This document shows positions 8,689 through 18,370 of a DNA stretch of 64,000 nucleotides, one piece after another (position 1 is the stretch's first letter; every line of letters starts with the position of its first letter). The notes beneath the pieces were generated by a model. The model ran no database searches. It worked only from the letters and a program-made list of their open reading frames with translations, and had not been told where the DNA came from. The DNA is taken from NCBI RefSeq assembly GCF_003254645.1, contig NZ_PNFD01000001.1, positions 124,001 to 188,000 of the forward strand, in the 5' to 3' direction. This DNA is from Microbacterium suaedae (GTDB taxonomy: Bacteria; Actinomycetota; Actinomycetes; Actinomycetales; Microbacteriaceae). Made by a program: the position numbers and the translations under genes.

Positions 8689-11600
8689 GCGCTGACTGCT
8701 CCGATCGTGTGAACCCGGCACACCGGGGCGAACATCCCTCCGCGGCAATGGGATTCGACCGAGGCCTGAAAACTCGACGCCGACATTCCCTGCGCCGCCT
8801 CGACGACGCGCCGCAGGAAGGCCGCACGCGCCTCTCCGGCAAGCACGTGCTGATGCGCGACGCGGTAGCTGCTCGTCTTCAGGCTCTTCGAAACGACGAC
8901 GAGGCGCGCCCCGGCGATAGCGCCGGGCGGCGCCCCTTCGATGAGCCCGCCCTCGACGGCGAGCTGATACGCGGCAAGCTGCGCGTCGTCTGCGACCTTG
9001 TCGTCGCTGACCCGCTTCTCGCCCTTCCCGCTCTTGAGGTCGGCGACGACGACGCGTTCGCCGGCCGTGTCGTCGGCCGCGTGCATCGCTTCGAACCCGC
9101 GTCCGCGCGCGACCGCATGCTCGCCCGCTCCGCGCGGGTAGGCCTCGACCCTGTCGATCACCCCGGAGATCAGAGCGCGATGCGGCCCGTCGATCTCATC
9201 GCCCGTGACGATCTCCTGCTCGTCGTCGAGCGAGACGGCGTATCGGAAGGGCGCCTCGGCCGCGACGACTCTGCCGCCCTCGGCCCGCGTGCGGGCGAGG
9301 TAATCGTCGAGATGGACGACGTACTCGTCAATGCGTCGCCGCTCTCGCGCGCGGATCCACGCCGTCTCGAAGTCGAGCTCGCCCCACCGTGCGTCGATGA
9401 TCCGTCGCATCTCGTCGACGCCGCCTTCGGGCACGTTCTCGAGTGCGGCGTGCAGAAGAGTGCCGAGACCCGCGCTCGGAGAGGTGATCGTGTCGCCGCC
9501 GAGCGCGGCGATCGCCCACTCGAGACCGCATTCCTCGAAGCCTTCGATCTGCGACGGTGAGACGCGCACGGCCTCGCGTTCGAGGTCGCGCAGCGGCGCA
9601 TCCGTCGACGGCGAGCGCACGCCGTACCATTCATCTGGGTCGGCTCCGGGCACGCCGTTGTCGGCAAGCACACGCAGCTGTCCCGCCGCCTCTGCCCGCT
9701 TCTCCGGATCGTCGGATGTTGTGAGCGTGCGACGGTGACGCGCGACGAGACCGCGCAGTGTGAGCGGATGTTCGGCTCCCACGCCGGCTGGTTCGGCCGG
9801 CGGAAGGGCTGCGAAGAGCGGGCTGGGAACGGCCCCGTCGTCGTCAACGGCCGTGACGACCAGCCGCTCTCGGGCGCGCGAGAGCGCGCGGACGAAGAGG
9901 CGCAGCTCGTCGTGCAGTGCCTGCCTGCGTCGGTCGAGCAGGCCGTGCTCGGCCTCGTCGTCTCCGCCCCGACGCTCGGTCAGCACGGTTTCCGCGAGGC
10001 GCCACGAACTGAGCAGGCCCCCGCGAAGGCGCGTGTTCGGCCAGACGCCGTCCTGCAGGCCCGCGACCACGACGACGTCGAACTCGGTCGAGAGCGCATT
10101 CGCCGGCGTCAGCAGGGAGACCGTCGCCCCGCGGTCGGGCGACGACAGCGTGTCCTCCGGCACATCGCTGTCGAGGATCTCGTGCAGGAATCGCCGCGGA
10201 CCATCCTGGGGGCTGCGCTCGATCGAACGCTTCGCCGCGTCGAAAAGAGCGACGAGACCATCGAGCGCACGCGCCGTCTCTCCGGCCGTCGGCCCCGTCG
10301 ACATCGCGATGCGCCGCCAGGTCTCGGATAGGCGGTGGCCGTCCAATCCGCGCGCCCGATCCCACACGAGCCACAGCAGCTCATGCACGGTGGCGCCACC
10401 CTCCGCCTGTCTGTCGACCTCCTGCAGCGTCGTCGCGAAGCGCTCGGCGGCGCGGCCCTCCGGCGTATCGAGAGTCCCGAAGAACACGGGGTGCGCGAAG
10501 CCTTCGCGCAGGAGCTCGCGGGCCGGACGCGTGCCACCGGCAGCGAGCTCGGCGTGACGGAGACCCGCGCGCAGACGGCGCAGGGCGACACCAGTGAAAC
10601 CGCCGAAGGGCGAGCGAAGGGCCTCGACGAGCGCATCGTCGTCGCGCTCGGCCACGGGGGTGAGACCGAGCCGCACGATCTCCATGATCTGACGCACGGC
10701 GCGTTCGCTGCCGAGCGGACGGGGGACGCCCGCGGCGCGCGTCGGGACGTCGCGCGCCGCCAGCTCCGCTTCGAGGGAGACGAGCTGACGCGTGTCGTGG
10801 GCGACGACCGCCATCTCTCCCCACTCCACACCGCGCATCAGATGCAGTTCGCGCAGCTCGCGCGCGATCCGGTCGTACTCGTCGGCGGGAGACGCCGCCC
10901 GCACGACGACGATGTCGCTCATGTCGTCGGGATCCGGTCCGGGTGCCCGCCGATGTTCGACGCGTCCGCTTGCCCCGATCATCTGGGTCATGCGACGCAC
11001 GAGCCAGATCAGCTGAGGACTCTGTCGATGCTGGCCCCCGAGCGCATGCACGGGGCCGAGGGACGCGGCGAGGCCCGTGAAGAGATCGGGCGTGACACCG
11101 CGGAATGCGCCGGAAGCGATATCGGGATCTCCCGCCGCGAGCACCGCCACTCCCCGCGCGCGCAACGCCTCGACGAGTGCGACACCGCCTCGAGTGAGTT
11201 CCTGGGCGTCGTCGACCAGCACGGCGCGCAGGCGCGCGATGCCGGGAAGCTCTGCTCCCGAGCGCAGGGCGCGCACCGCTCCGACCGTGAGCTCTGCCGC
11301 GTCACGAGCGTCGGTGCGGAGGCTCTGCACGACGGCCGCGTACTCGGCCAGCAGATCGGCGACCGGCGCCCACTCTCCGCCCGCAAGGCTCCGCAGCTCG
11401 TCCCGAGAGGCGTCGAGTTCGATTGCGGTGTCGAGGAAGCCACGCAGTTCGGAGCGGAAGTCGCGCGATCGACGCACGGTCGGCCCCAGGTGCTCGGGCC
11501 AGACGATACGGCCATCGGCGATGTCGCCCTCGATGATCTGCGCGAGGATCCGGTCCTGTTCGGCTCCCGTGAGAAGCTCTGGCGCCGCTTCACCCAGCTC

Positions 11601-11939
11601 ACTGGCCTCGCCGCGAACGATCTGGAATGCGAACGACCCGACAGATCGCGCAAGAGGCCCGGGCGTCGCTACGTCGATACGCACGCCGAGACGGTCGCGG
11701 AGGCGCGTCGCCGACGCCCGAGAAGGAGTGAGGAGGAGGACCTGATCGGCCTCGTACGGCGGTGCCTGCCCCGACAGCAGCCGCGCGACGCGCTCGACGA
11801 GGACCGAAGTCTTGCCGCTTCCCGGTGCGCCGATGACGGTGCCGCTCGCATCGGGCGCGAGCGCGAGCACCGCCCGCTGGTCGGGATCCCACGAAGTCTG
11901 CTGGACCATGCCGACCACGCTACCGAGGAGCTCCGACAT
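8685..11939 (-). CDS. adnA: AdnA subunit of the AdnAB helicase-nuclease
   Basis: This is the partner of AdnB, 1084 residues from the ATG at 11939. It shows Walker A GAPGSGKT at 37-44, LLTPSRASATRLRDR where motif Ia is expected, and a divergent Walker B LVDDAQE in place of DExQD. Further on are a LLTPANALSTEFDVVVV segment and a C-terminal RecB-like nuclease with SGVIDRVE, DLKSGK at about 967 and QLAAYQLA. The weaker helicase motifs and upstream position fit AdnA of mycobacteria. Neither possible start (11939, or 11909 at MVQQTSW) has a strong ribosome-binding site. I kept the longer one, so the N-terminus is uncertain by about 10 residues. Confidence 0.88.
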   Translation of the reverse strand: MSELLGSVVGMVQQTSWDPDQRAVLALAPDASGTVIGAPGSGKTSVLVERVARLLSGQAPPYEADQVLLLTPSRASATRLRDRLGVRIDVATPGPLARSVGSFAFQIVRGEASELGEAAPELLTGAEQDRILAQIIEGDIADGRIVWPEHLGPTVRRSRDFRSELRGFLDTAIELDASRDELRSLAGGEWAPVADLLAEYAAVVQSLRTDARDAAELTVGAVRALRSGAELPGIARLRAVLVDDAQELTRGGVALVEALRARGVAVLAAGDPDIASGAFRGVTPDLFTGLAASLGPVHALGGQHRQSPQLIWLVRRMTQMIGASGRVEHRRAPGPDPDDMSDIVVVRAASPADEYDRIARELRELHLMRGVEWGEMAVVAHDTRQLVSLEAELAARDVPTRAAGVPRPLGSERAVRQIMEIVRLGLTPVAERDDDALVEALRSPFGGFTGVALRRLRAGLRHAELAAGGTRPARELLREGFAHPVFFGTLDTPEGRAAERFATTLQEVDRQAEGGATVHELLWLVWDRARGLDGHRLSETWRRIAMSTGPTAGETARALDGLVALFDAAKRSIERSPQDGPRRFLHEILDSDVPEDTLSSPDRGATVSLLTPANALSTEFDVVVVAGLQDGVWPNTRLRGGLLSSWRLAETVLTERRGGDDEAEHGLLDRRRQALHDELRLFVRALSRARERLVVTAVDDDGAVPSPLFAALPPAEPAGVGAEHPLTLRGLVARHRRTLTTSDDPEKRAEAAGQLRVLADNGVPGADPDEWYGVRSPSTDAPLRDLEREAVRVSPSQIEGFEECGLEWAIAALGGDTITSPSAGLGTLLHAALENVPEGGVDEMRRIIDARWGELDFETAWIRARERRRIDEYVVHLDDYLARTRAEGGRVVAAEAPFRYAVSLDDEQEIVTGDEIDGPHRALISGVIDRVEAYPRGAGEHAVARGRGFEAMHAADDTAGERVVVADLKSGKGEKRVSDDKVADDAQLAAYQLAVEGGLIEGAPPGAIAGARLVVVSKSLKTSSYRVAHQHVLAGEARAAFLRRVVEAAQGMSASSFQASVESHCRGGMFAPVCRVHTIGAVSA

Positions 11940-12055
11940 ACGAGCTTCAACGACCGCGTTCGCCGTCAGCGTGCGGCGGCGCCGCCGGTGTCGCACCTGC
12001 CATAGAGTTGAGACGTCCCCGAACGGGGCGACAGGCGCGACGAAAGGCACGACCC

Positions 12056-12277
12056 GTGGATATCCGCATCGGCATGATGAACACCGGCCGCGAGCTCAGC
12101 TTCACCTCCGACGAGACCGCCGAGGCCGTCGCGACGAAGGTCGACGAGGCTCTGACGAAGGAGACCTCGCTGTCGCTCACGGATGAGAAGGGCACTCGTT
12201 ACATCATTCCTTCGGGCGCCCTCGCGTTCGTCGAGGTCGGCTCGGAGGAGACACGCCGCGTCGGCTTCGTCGCCTGA
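12056..12277 (+). CDS. DUF3107 family protein
   Basis: This 73-residue acidic protein starts with DIRIGMMNTGRELSF, followed by a DETAEAVATKVDEAL helix and a terminal KGTRYIIPSGALAFVEVG strand pair. This is the DUF3107 family, nearly universal in Actinobacteria (Rv3208A/TB9.4 in M. tuberculosis, from memory). The GTG at 12056 follows a GAAAGG ribosome-binding site at good spacing; the upstream in-frame ATG at 12008 has none. It is divergent from adnA and followed 8 bases later by the small membrane protein gene. The molecular function is unknown. Confidence 0.85.
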   Translation: MDIRIGMMNTGRELSFTSDETAEAVATKVDEALTKETSLSLTDEKGTRYIIPSGALAFVEVGSEETRRVGFVA

Positions 12278-12285
12278 GGCGCAGG

Positions 12286-12570
12286 ATGTACATCCTCCTC
12301 GCCCTCATCGTCGCCGCGGCAGTCGGCACCGCTGCGCACTTCACGCTGCCCGGGCGGGATCTGCGCGGATCGACGCTCCCGGCGGCGATCGCCGTCAGTT
12401 CCGCGGCGGCGATCTACGCCGTCTCCACGTGGACGCTCGGAGAGGCGAGCGTGTGGACATGGGTCGTCTCTCTCATCGCGCCCGCCGTGATCGCCGTCGG
12501 CGCGACGCTCGGGATCGTCGCCGCACGTCGGCGCGCGGATGCCGCGGAACGCGAGAGGCTGCGCATCTAG
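12286..12570 (+). CDS. Small membrane protein of unknown function
   Basis: This 94-residue protein has three predicted membrane segments (about 3-17, 31-50 and 58-80) and a basic, charged C-terminus. No family is recognised with confidence. It lies 8 bases after the DUF3107 gene, with an AGGCGCAGG ribosome-binding site just before the ATG, so the two are probably co-transcribed. A small membrane gene sits at the matching position in the M. tuberculosis order (Rv3209), which suggests but does not prove orthology. Confidence 0.65.
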   Translation: MYILLALIVAAAVGTAAHFTLPGRDLRGSTLPAAIAVSSAAAIYAVSTWTLGEASVWTWVVSLIAPAVIAVGATLGIVAARRRADAAERERLRI

Positions 12571-12597
12571 CTCAGAGCCAGCGCGAGAAGGCTGCCG

Positions 12598-13311
12598 TCA
12601 GGCGGCGAGCCCGAGGGCGCTCATCCGCTCGGAGTGCGCCGTGACGAGCGCCGTGAACACGGGCTCGACCTTCTCCTCGTCCTCGAGATCGAGACGTGAC
12701 GGACGCAGGGCCGCGCGGGCGACGAGCAGCGTGTCGCCGACCAGGCGACGAGCCCACATGGACAGCAGGCCGCGCATCTCCTCGTCACCGCGGATCGTTT
12801 CCGCGAGGAGATCGGTGATCTGCTGACGGTCGTGCCCCGCGCGGAGAACCCGCGCCGCACGACGGCCTGTTTCGCCGTAGCTCGACGCGAGGGCGAGGTA
12901 GAAGTCGTCGAGCATTCCGGCCGTGATGTGCACGGTCAGCATGGTCTCGCGCGGGCGCGCGCCGATCGTCTTCCGTCGGAACTGGTCGAGCGGCTTGCGG
13001 AAGGGTTCCATGAGATCGGTCGGATCCGCCCCACGGTCGCGGATGATCTCGACGATCCCTCGGTGCTTCGCCAACGCGGCGCCAGCGGCCAACGACAGTG
13101 CTTCCTTCTCGTCGAGATCGGGCGTGCGCCGGATGAGTCGGGTGAGCGTCTCGAAATAGCCGAGCTGGAGATACGCAGCCTGGCCGAGGAACACCTCGAC
13201 GTCGGGCGCGAGCTCCGAGAAGTCGACTCGGATCGCGTCGCCGCGCTCCCCGCGAGACCGCAGCCGCAGCATGCGGACGGGGCGGCGGCGCCGCCAGAAC
13301 CAGTTCACCAC
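12598..13311 (-). CDS. Ferritin-like fold protein (MiaE-like superfamily)
   Basis: This roughly 237-residue helical protein resembles the actinobacterial ferritin-like fold-containing proteins between the DUF3107 gene and the DEAD-box helicase gene (Rv3210c in M. tuberculosis). Candidate helices run at about 38-60 (FLGQAAYLQLGYFETL), 70-100, 120-150 and 160-190. A full set of ExxH di-iron ligands is not visible, so it may be a non-metal member. Two adjacent GTG codons (13311 and 13308) are possible starts and neither has a clear ribosome-binding site. It is convergent with the small membrane gene and divergent from the helicase gene. The function is unknown. Confidence 0.65.
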   Translation of the reverse strand: MVNWFWRRRRPVRMLRLRSRGERGDAIRVDFSELAPDVEVFLGQAAYLQLGYFETLTRLIRRTPDLDEKEALSLAAGAALAKHRGIVEIIRDRGADPTDLMEPFRKPLDQFRRKTIGARPRETMLTVHITAGMLDDFYLALASSYGETGRRAARVLRAGHDRQQITDLLAETIRGDEEMRGLLSMWARRLVGDTLLVARAALRPSRLDLEDEEKVEPVFTALVTAHSERMSALGLAA

Positions 13312-13477
13312 GGCACCAGCGTATCGGCCGATCAGCACCGTGAGGGTACGCTGGTGCCAGCCCCGGCACCGGATCGGGGCACCGCGCCTGTGGCAGATAC
13401 GTGGAGGCGTGGACGTCACAACCGGCGGCAGCCGCGCCCGACGGGCGCCGCTTCCCCGAGACAGGCAGTTCTCAGAC

Positions 13478-14878
13478 ATGACATCGTTCGCCGATCTCGC
13501 GATCGACCAGGACATCGTCGACCAGCTCACAGCGAAGGGCATCGAGGACGCGTTCCCGATCCAGGAGCAGACGATCCCCATCTCCCTCCCGGGGCAGGAC
13601 GTCATCGGCCAGGCCAAGACGGGAACGGGCAAGACCTTCGGCTTCGGGATCCCTGTCGTCCAGCGGCTCGGCCTCGATCCCGCCCCGGGCGTCAAGGCTC
13701 TCATCGTCGTCCCCACGCGCGAGCTCGCGACGCAGGTGTACGAGGACATGGATCTGCTCACGCGAGGACGCTCGACGAGCGTCGTCGCGATCTACGGCGG
13801 AAAGGCCTACGAGGGACAGATCGAGCAGCTGAAGGCCGGCGCCCAGATCGTGGTCGGGACGCCCGGCCGCCTCATCGACCTCGCCGGTCAGGGGCTGCTC
13901 GACCTCTCGAATGCCGTCGAAGTCGTGCTCGACGAGGCCGACAAGATGCTCGACCTCGGCTTCCTCGCCGACATCGAGAAGATCTTCCAGAAAGTGTCGC
14001 AGAAGCGGCACACGCAGCTGTTCAGCGCCACCATGCCGGGGCCGATCGTCGCTCTCGCACGGCGCTTCATGTCGAATCCGATCCACATCCGCGCCTCCGA
14101 TCCCGATGAGGGGCTCACCCAGGCGAACATCCGTCACATCATCTACCGGGCGCACCAGCTCGACAAAGATGAGGTCATCGGCCGCATCCTGCAGGCCGAG
14201 GGGCGCGGGAAGACCGTCATCTTCACTCGCACGAAGCGGGCCGCGCAGCGCCTGATCGACGAGCTCGGCGACCGCGGTTTCTCCGTCGGCGGCGTGCACG
14301 GCGACATGGGACAGGAACAGCGCGAGCGTTCCATGGCTGCCTTCAAGGCCGGGAAGCGCGACGTCATGGTCGCGACCGACGTCGCCGCCCGCGGGATCGA
14401 CGTCAACGATGTCTCGCACGTCATCAATCACACGATCCCCGACGATGAGAAGACCTACCTGCACCGTGCGGGCCGCACGGGACGCGCCGGCCGCGAGGGC
14501 ATCGCCGTGACGTTCGTCGACTGGGACGACCTCCACAAATGGGCGCTCATCAACCGCGCCCTCGACTTCGGCCAGCCCGAGCCCGTCGAGACGTACTCGA
14601 CGAGTCCCCACCTCTACAGCGAGCTGAACATCCCCGAGGGGACGAAGGGCCGCATCGCGAAGGCTCCCGCGAAGAAAGATGGGCAGAAGGCCGACGGCGA
14701 CCGGCCGCGGCGCCGGCGCCGCCCCTCGAGCGGTGCCCCGGAGGGCTCCACCGAGAAGCAGGCCGGCGAAGGAACCCACGACGGCGCGGGCAAGGAGCAC
14801 CACGATGGCAAGCCGGCTCCCGCGCGCCGTCGCCGCCGTCGCCGCCGCACCTCGGGTCAGACCCAGCAGGGCGCCTGA
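13478..14878 (+). CDS. DEAD-box ATP-dependent RNA helicase (RhlE/CshA-like)
   Basis: This 466-residue RNA helicase carries every motif: Q motif FPIQEQT at 26-32, Walker A AKTGTGKT at 46-53, PTRELATQ at 79-86, TPGRLID at 128-134, DEAD at 152-155, SAT, the ATDVAARGIDV motif and HRAGRTGRAG. A basic tail from about 395 ends in runs of arginine and probably binds RNA without sequence specificity. It is expected to act in RNA unwinding, cold adaptation or ribosome assembly. The ATG at 13478 begins the typical FADL sequence; the longer reading upstream is non-conserved. Its place after the ferritin-like gene matches Rv3211 (rhlE). Confidence 0.92.
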   Translation: MTSFADLAIDQDIVDQLTAKGIEDAFPIQEQTIPISLPGQDVIGQAKTGTGKTFGFGIPVVQRLGLDPAPGVKALIVVPTRELATQVYEDMDLLTRGRSTSVVAIYGGKAYEGQIEQLKAGAQIVVGTPGRLIDLAGQGLLDLSNAVEVVLDEADKMLDLGFLADIEKIFQKVSQKRHTQLFSATMPGPIVALARRFMSNPIHIRASDPDEGLTQANIRHIIYRAHQLDKDEVIGRILQAEGRGKTVIFTRTKRAAQRLIDELGDRGFSVGGVHGDMGQEQRERSMAAFKAGKRDVMVATDVAARGIDVNDVSHVINHTIPDDEKTYLHRAGRTGRAGREGIAVTFVDWDDLHKWALINRALDFGQPEPVETYSTSPHLYSELNIPEGTKGRIAKAPAKKDGQKADGDRPRRRRRPSSGAPEGSTEKQAGEGTHDGAGKEHHDGKPAPARRRRRRRRTSGQTQQGA

Positions 14879-14928
14879 TCGGCGCGGAGGAGATCGCCTC
14901 GCCGCGACGCGAGACGTTCTCCTCCGTG

Positions 14929-15783
14929 TCAGCCGAAAACTGGTTCGGCGCCGGTCCCGGCGTGCACGATGCGCTCGAGCATGACCGGATCCGTGGTGTG
15001 CTCACCGAGGACGTTCGGCTTCCCCGCGCCGTGATAGTCACTGGATCCCGTCACGATGAGGTTCCGCGCGTCGGCGATCTCACGCAGGCGCGCAGCTCCC
15101 TGCGCCGAGTTCTCCCGATGTCCGAGTTCGAACCCCGCGAGACCGGCGTCGAGGAGCTCACGGATGGCCTCGTCGGACAGCATTCCGCGACCGGCCGGAT
15201 GCGCGATGATCGCAACCCCTCCCGCCCCGACCAGCGCGCGCACGACATCGGCAGGCTTCGGTGCGAGATGGCCGACGTAGTATCGGCCGGCAGGGTGCAA
15301 CGGCCCCCGAAACGCCTCTTCGCGGTCGGCGACATGGCCGGCGGCGACCAGCGCATCGGCGATATGAGGGCGCCCGATCGTCGCATCGCCCGACCGCTGC
15401 GCGAGCACGTCGTCCCACGTCAGCGGATAGTCGCGCGAGAGATTTCCCACGAGACGCTCCGCGCGACCCAGCCGATCATCGCGCACGCGGCTCATCAGTG
15501 AGGCGAGCGGCGCGTCCGTCGGATCGAACAGGTAGCCGAGCACATGCACGCCGCCCCCGCGGTGCTTCGACGAGAACTCCGCGCCCGGCAGCAGCCCCAT
15601 GCCCGTCTCGCGAGCGGCGGAGGCAGCTTCCTCCCATCCGCTCACGGTGTCGTGATCTGTCAACCCGATGAGGCCGAGACCCGCCGCGCGCGCTTGTCGA
15701 ACCACTTCTCGAGGACTCTCGGTGCCATCGGAGCGATTCGAATGCACGTGCAGATCCGCGGGCGAAGGCAGGGAATCGGACAC
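14929..15783 (-). CDS. PHP domain phosphoesterase (TrpH/RNase AM-like)
   Basis: This 284-residue metal-dependent phosphoesterase of the PHP superfamily shows LHVHSNRSDG with HxH at 12-14, GLTDHDT at about 40-46, GAEFSS, a helical insertion, AIIAHPAGRG and a final GSSDYHG motif that completes the trinuclear metal site. Related proteins hydrolyse 3',5'-bisphosphonucleotides or the 5' ends of RNA; the substrate here is not shown. The start is GTG at 15783 with only a weak ribosome-binding site. It is convergent with the DEAD-box gene across 50 bases and divergent from the EEP-family gene. Confidence 0.82.
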   Translation of the reverse strand: MSDSLPSPADLHVHSNRSDGTESPREVVRQARAAGLGLIGLTDHDTVSGWEEAASAARETGMGLLPGAEFSSKHRGGGVHVLGYLFDPTDAPLASLMSRVRDDRLGRAERLVGNLSRDYPLTWDDVLAQRSGDATIGRPHIADALVAAGHVADREEAFRGPLHPAGRYYVGHLAPKPADVVRALVGAGGVAIIAHPAGRGMLSDEAIRELLDAGLAGFELGHRENSAQGAARLREIADARNLIVTGSSDYHGAGKPNVLGEHTTDPVMLERIVHAGTGAEPVFG

Positions 15784-15885
15784 GAGAGGATCCTACGTCC
15801 CGGGCGCACCGCGATCCCCATCGGTCTCAGCCGCCACACCCCGACGACTGCGGAATCTCTCAGGACGTCTGCGTAGGCTCGCCCC

Positions 15886-16905
15886 GTGCTGCGCTCGCTG
15901 GGTGTCCTCATCACCGTGCTTTTCGCGTGCGCCGCCGCCGTCGTGACCTGGCCGCAGTTCTTTCACCTCGAGACGACGCTCCCCTTCGCGCATCTCGCTG
16001 CACTGCGCGGGGCCGCGGTCGCGATCTTCGCCGTCCTCTCCGTGCTCTTTCTGCTTCTCGCAGCATCTCGCCGAATGCGCGGATTCGCGCTCTCGATGGC
16101 CATCGTCAGCATCCTCGCGTCCGTCTGCGGCGGGATCCTGCTCGGCCTCCGCGGCTACGGCGCAGCCACTCTGCCCGACAAGGGCGAGACGAGCGTGCGC
16201 GTCATGACGTGGAACACCGCCGGAAACGCGACCGGTTCACAGACGATCGCCCAGACGGCCGTCGCGATGGAGGCCGACATCGTCGCCCTGCCAGAGACGG
16301 CCGAGGGCGTGGGCGAGGAAGTCGCCGTCCTGATGCGCGAGCTGGGCCATCCGATGTGGGTGCACACCGAGGCATACAACGAAGAGGTCGACTACGGGCC
16401 ACAGGCCTGGCAGACGACGCTGCTCATCTCCCCCGAACTGGGCGACTACGCGGTCATCGATGCCTCGAGCGACGGCACCACGATGCTCCCGTCGGCAGTG
16501 GCGATGCCGATCGACGGAGACGGGCCGATCGTCGTCGCCGCGCACGCGGTCGCGCCGCAGCCGAACTATATGGAGTCCTGGCGGAGCGACCTGAGGTGGC
16601 TGGCCGATCAGTGCGTCGACGGCAACGTCATCATGCTCGGCGATTTCAATGCGACGATCGACAACATGGCCGCGTTCGGCGCGGGCGACGGCGACATGGG
16701 CTGGTGCCGCGACACCGCCGTGCGGACGGGCAACGGTGCCGTTGGAACCTGGCCCACCTCCCTGCCCACGATCCTCGGCTCCCCCATCGATCATGTGCTG
16801 ACTTCGGCGACGTGGAATCCGACGGGATCGGTCGTCCTCACGAATCTTGACGACGCGGGCAGCGACCACCGCCCCCTCGTCGTGCAGCTCGAGCCCGCCC
16901 CCTGA
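15886..16905 (+). CDS. Membrane-anchored endonuclease/exonuclease/phosphatase family protein
   Basis: This 339-residue protein has three N-terminal membrane helices (about 3-22, 36-60 and 65-90), then an extracytoplasmic EEP (DNase I-like) domain. Domain motifs are VMTWNTAG at about 106, IVALPETAE at about 130, HAVAPQP, MLGDFNAT at about 248 and SDHRPL near the end. The family includes phosphodiesterases, sphingomyelinases and secreted nucleases, so the substrate cannot be named. The GTG at 15886 is the only start that includes the first membrane helix. It stands alone, 40 bases ahead of the aminopeptidase gene on the same strand. Confidence 0.78.
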   Translation: MLRSLGVLITVLFACAAAVVTWPQFFHLETTLPFAHLAALRGAAVAIFAVLSVLFLLLAASRRMRGFALSMAIVSILASVCGGILLGLRGYGAATLPDKGETSVRVMTWNTAGNATGSQTIAQTAVAMEADIVALPETAEGVGEEVAVLMRELGHPMWVHTEAYNEEVDYGPQAWQTTLLISPELGDYAVIDASSDGTTMLPSAVAMPIDGDGPIVVAAHAVAPQPNYMESWRSDLRWLADQCVDGNVIMLGDFNATIDNMAAFGAGDGDMGWCRDTAVRTGNGAVGTWPTSLPTILGSPIDHVLTSATWNPTGSVVLTNLDDAGSDHRPLVVQLEPAP

Positions 16906-16945
16906 GTCGTGCGCCGCCCGCGGCGCGTGGTGAGACACTGGAGAC

Positions 16946-18370
16946 ATGACTTCCACGGGTGAGACGACCGAAAAGAGCGCAGACACGACCGATGAGGCGT
17001 CGGACGGCTCGAACACGAACCGCCGCCAGCCGTTCCCTCAGGGCTTCCTCGACACGATCTCGACGGGATGGGCTGAACGCCCCGATTCCCTTCCCGCACC
17101 GCGCGACGTCGCGCCGTTCTCGGCCCGCCGGCGCGAACGTCTCAGCGAGCAGTTCACGGGGCGCCGCCTCGTGGTCCCTGCCGGCGGATTCACGCAGCGC
17201 AGCAACGACACTGACTATCCGTTCCGGGCGCACTCCGCGTTCTCCCATCTGACGGGCTGGGGCGCCGACGCGGTCGCCGATTCCGTGCTCGTCTTCGAAC
17301 CGACGGACGACGGACACGACGTCACGCTGTACGTGCGCGATCGCGCCACGCGCGAGTCGGAGGAGTTCTACCGCAACGCCGCGATCGGCGAGTTCTGGGT
17401 CGGGCCGCGGCCCTCGCTCGCCGCGGTCGCCGCCGACCTCGGCATCGCGACCGATCACCTGGAGAACTTCCGGCCGAGCTCCGACGACCTCGTCATCGAT
17501 GAGCACGAGGGCCTCACGAGCGCGGTATCCGAGCTGCGTCTCGAAAAGGACGAGTACGAGCTCGAGCAGATGCGCCTCGCCGTCGCGGCGACGGCGAAGG
17601 GCTTCGACGACATCGTGCGCGAACTTCCGCGCGTGATCGAGCACCCCCGCGGAGAACGCATCGTGGAGGGCGTGTTCCACCTGCGCGCGCGCAGCGACGG
17701 AAACTGGGAGGGATACGACACGATCGCGGCCTCCGGCCCGCACGCGTGCTACCTGCATTGGACGCGCAACGACGGCGCGGTCGTGCCCGGCGACCTCATC
17801 CTCATCGACGCCGGCGTCGAGCTCGACAGCCTCTACACAGCCGACATCACGCGCACGCTCCCCGTGAACGGAACCTTCTCACCGATCCAGCGCAAGATCT
17901 ACGAGACGGTGCGCGAAGCGGCCGACGCGGCCTTCGCCGCGGCACGACCGGGGATGAAGTTCCGCGAACTGCACAACACGGCGATGCGCGTCATCGCCGA
18001 GCGGACGGCCGAGTGGGGCCTGCTCCCCGTGACGGCCGAAGAGGCCCTCGACGCAGACCGCGGCGGCCACCAGCGCCGCTACATGGTGCACGGCACGAGC
18101 CACCACCTCGGTCTGGACGTGCACGACTGCGCGCAGGCTCGTCGCGAGATGTACTACGAGGGCGAGGTCACGCCGGGCATGGTCTTCACGATCGAGCCGG
18201 GGCTGTACTTCCAGATCGACGACGAGACCGTTCCAGCCGAGTACCGCGGCATCGGCGTGCGCATCGAGGACGACATCCTCATGACCGAGGACGGCCCCGT
18301 CAATCTCTCGGGCGACATGCCCCGGACGGCTGACGAGATCGAAGCCTGGATCGCTCAGTCGCGCGACTGA
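16946..18370 (+). CDS. pepP: Xaa-Pro aminopeptidase (aminopeptidase P, M24B)
   Basis: This 474-residue cytoplasmic metallopeptidase removes N-terminal residues preceding proline. The N-terminal domain (about 60-200) carries SNDTDYPFRAHSAFSHLTGW, typical of the family. The pita-bread catalytic domain has the five ligands in order: IDAGVE (D near 288), YTADITR (D near 299), GTSHHLGLDVHD (H near 385), TIEPG (E near 416) and GVRIEDD (E near 440). The first 30 residues are acidic and poorly ordered. Its last 16 bases overlap the convergent stress-protein gene. Confidence 0.9.
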   Translation: MTSTGETTEKSADTTDEASDGSNTNRRQPFPQGFLDTISTGWAERPDSLPAPRDVAPFSARRRERLSEQFTGRRLVVPAGGFTQRSNDTDYPFRAHSAFSHLTGWGADAVADSVLVFEPTDDGHDVTLYVRDRATRESEEFYRNAAIGEFWVGPRPSLAAVAADLGIATDHLENFRPSSDDLVIDEHEGLTSAVSELRLEKDEYELEQMRLAVAATAKGFDDIVRELPRVIEHPRGERIVEGVFHLRARSDGNWEGYDTIAASGPHACYLHWTRNDGAVVPGDLILIDAGVELDSLYTADITRTLPVNGTFSPIQRKIYETVREAADAAFAAARPGMKFRELHNTAMRVIAERTAEWGLLPVTAEEALDADRGGHQRRYMVHGTSHHLGLDVHDCAQARREMYYEGEVTPGMVFTIEPGLYFQIDDETVPAEYRGIGVRIEDDILMTEDGPVNLSGDMPRTADEIEAWIAQSRD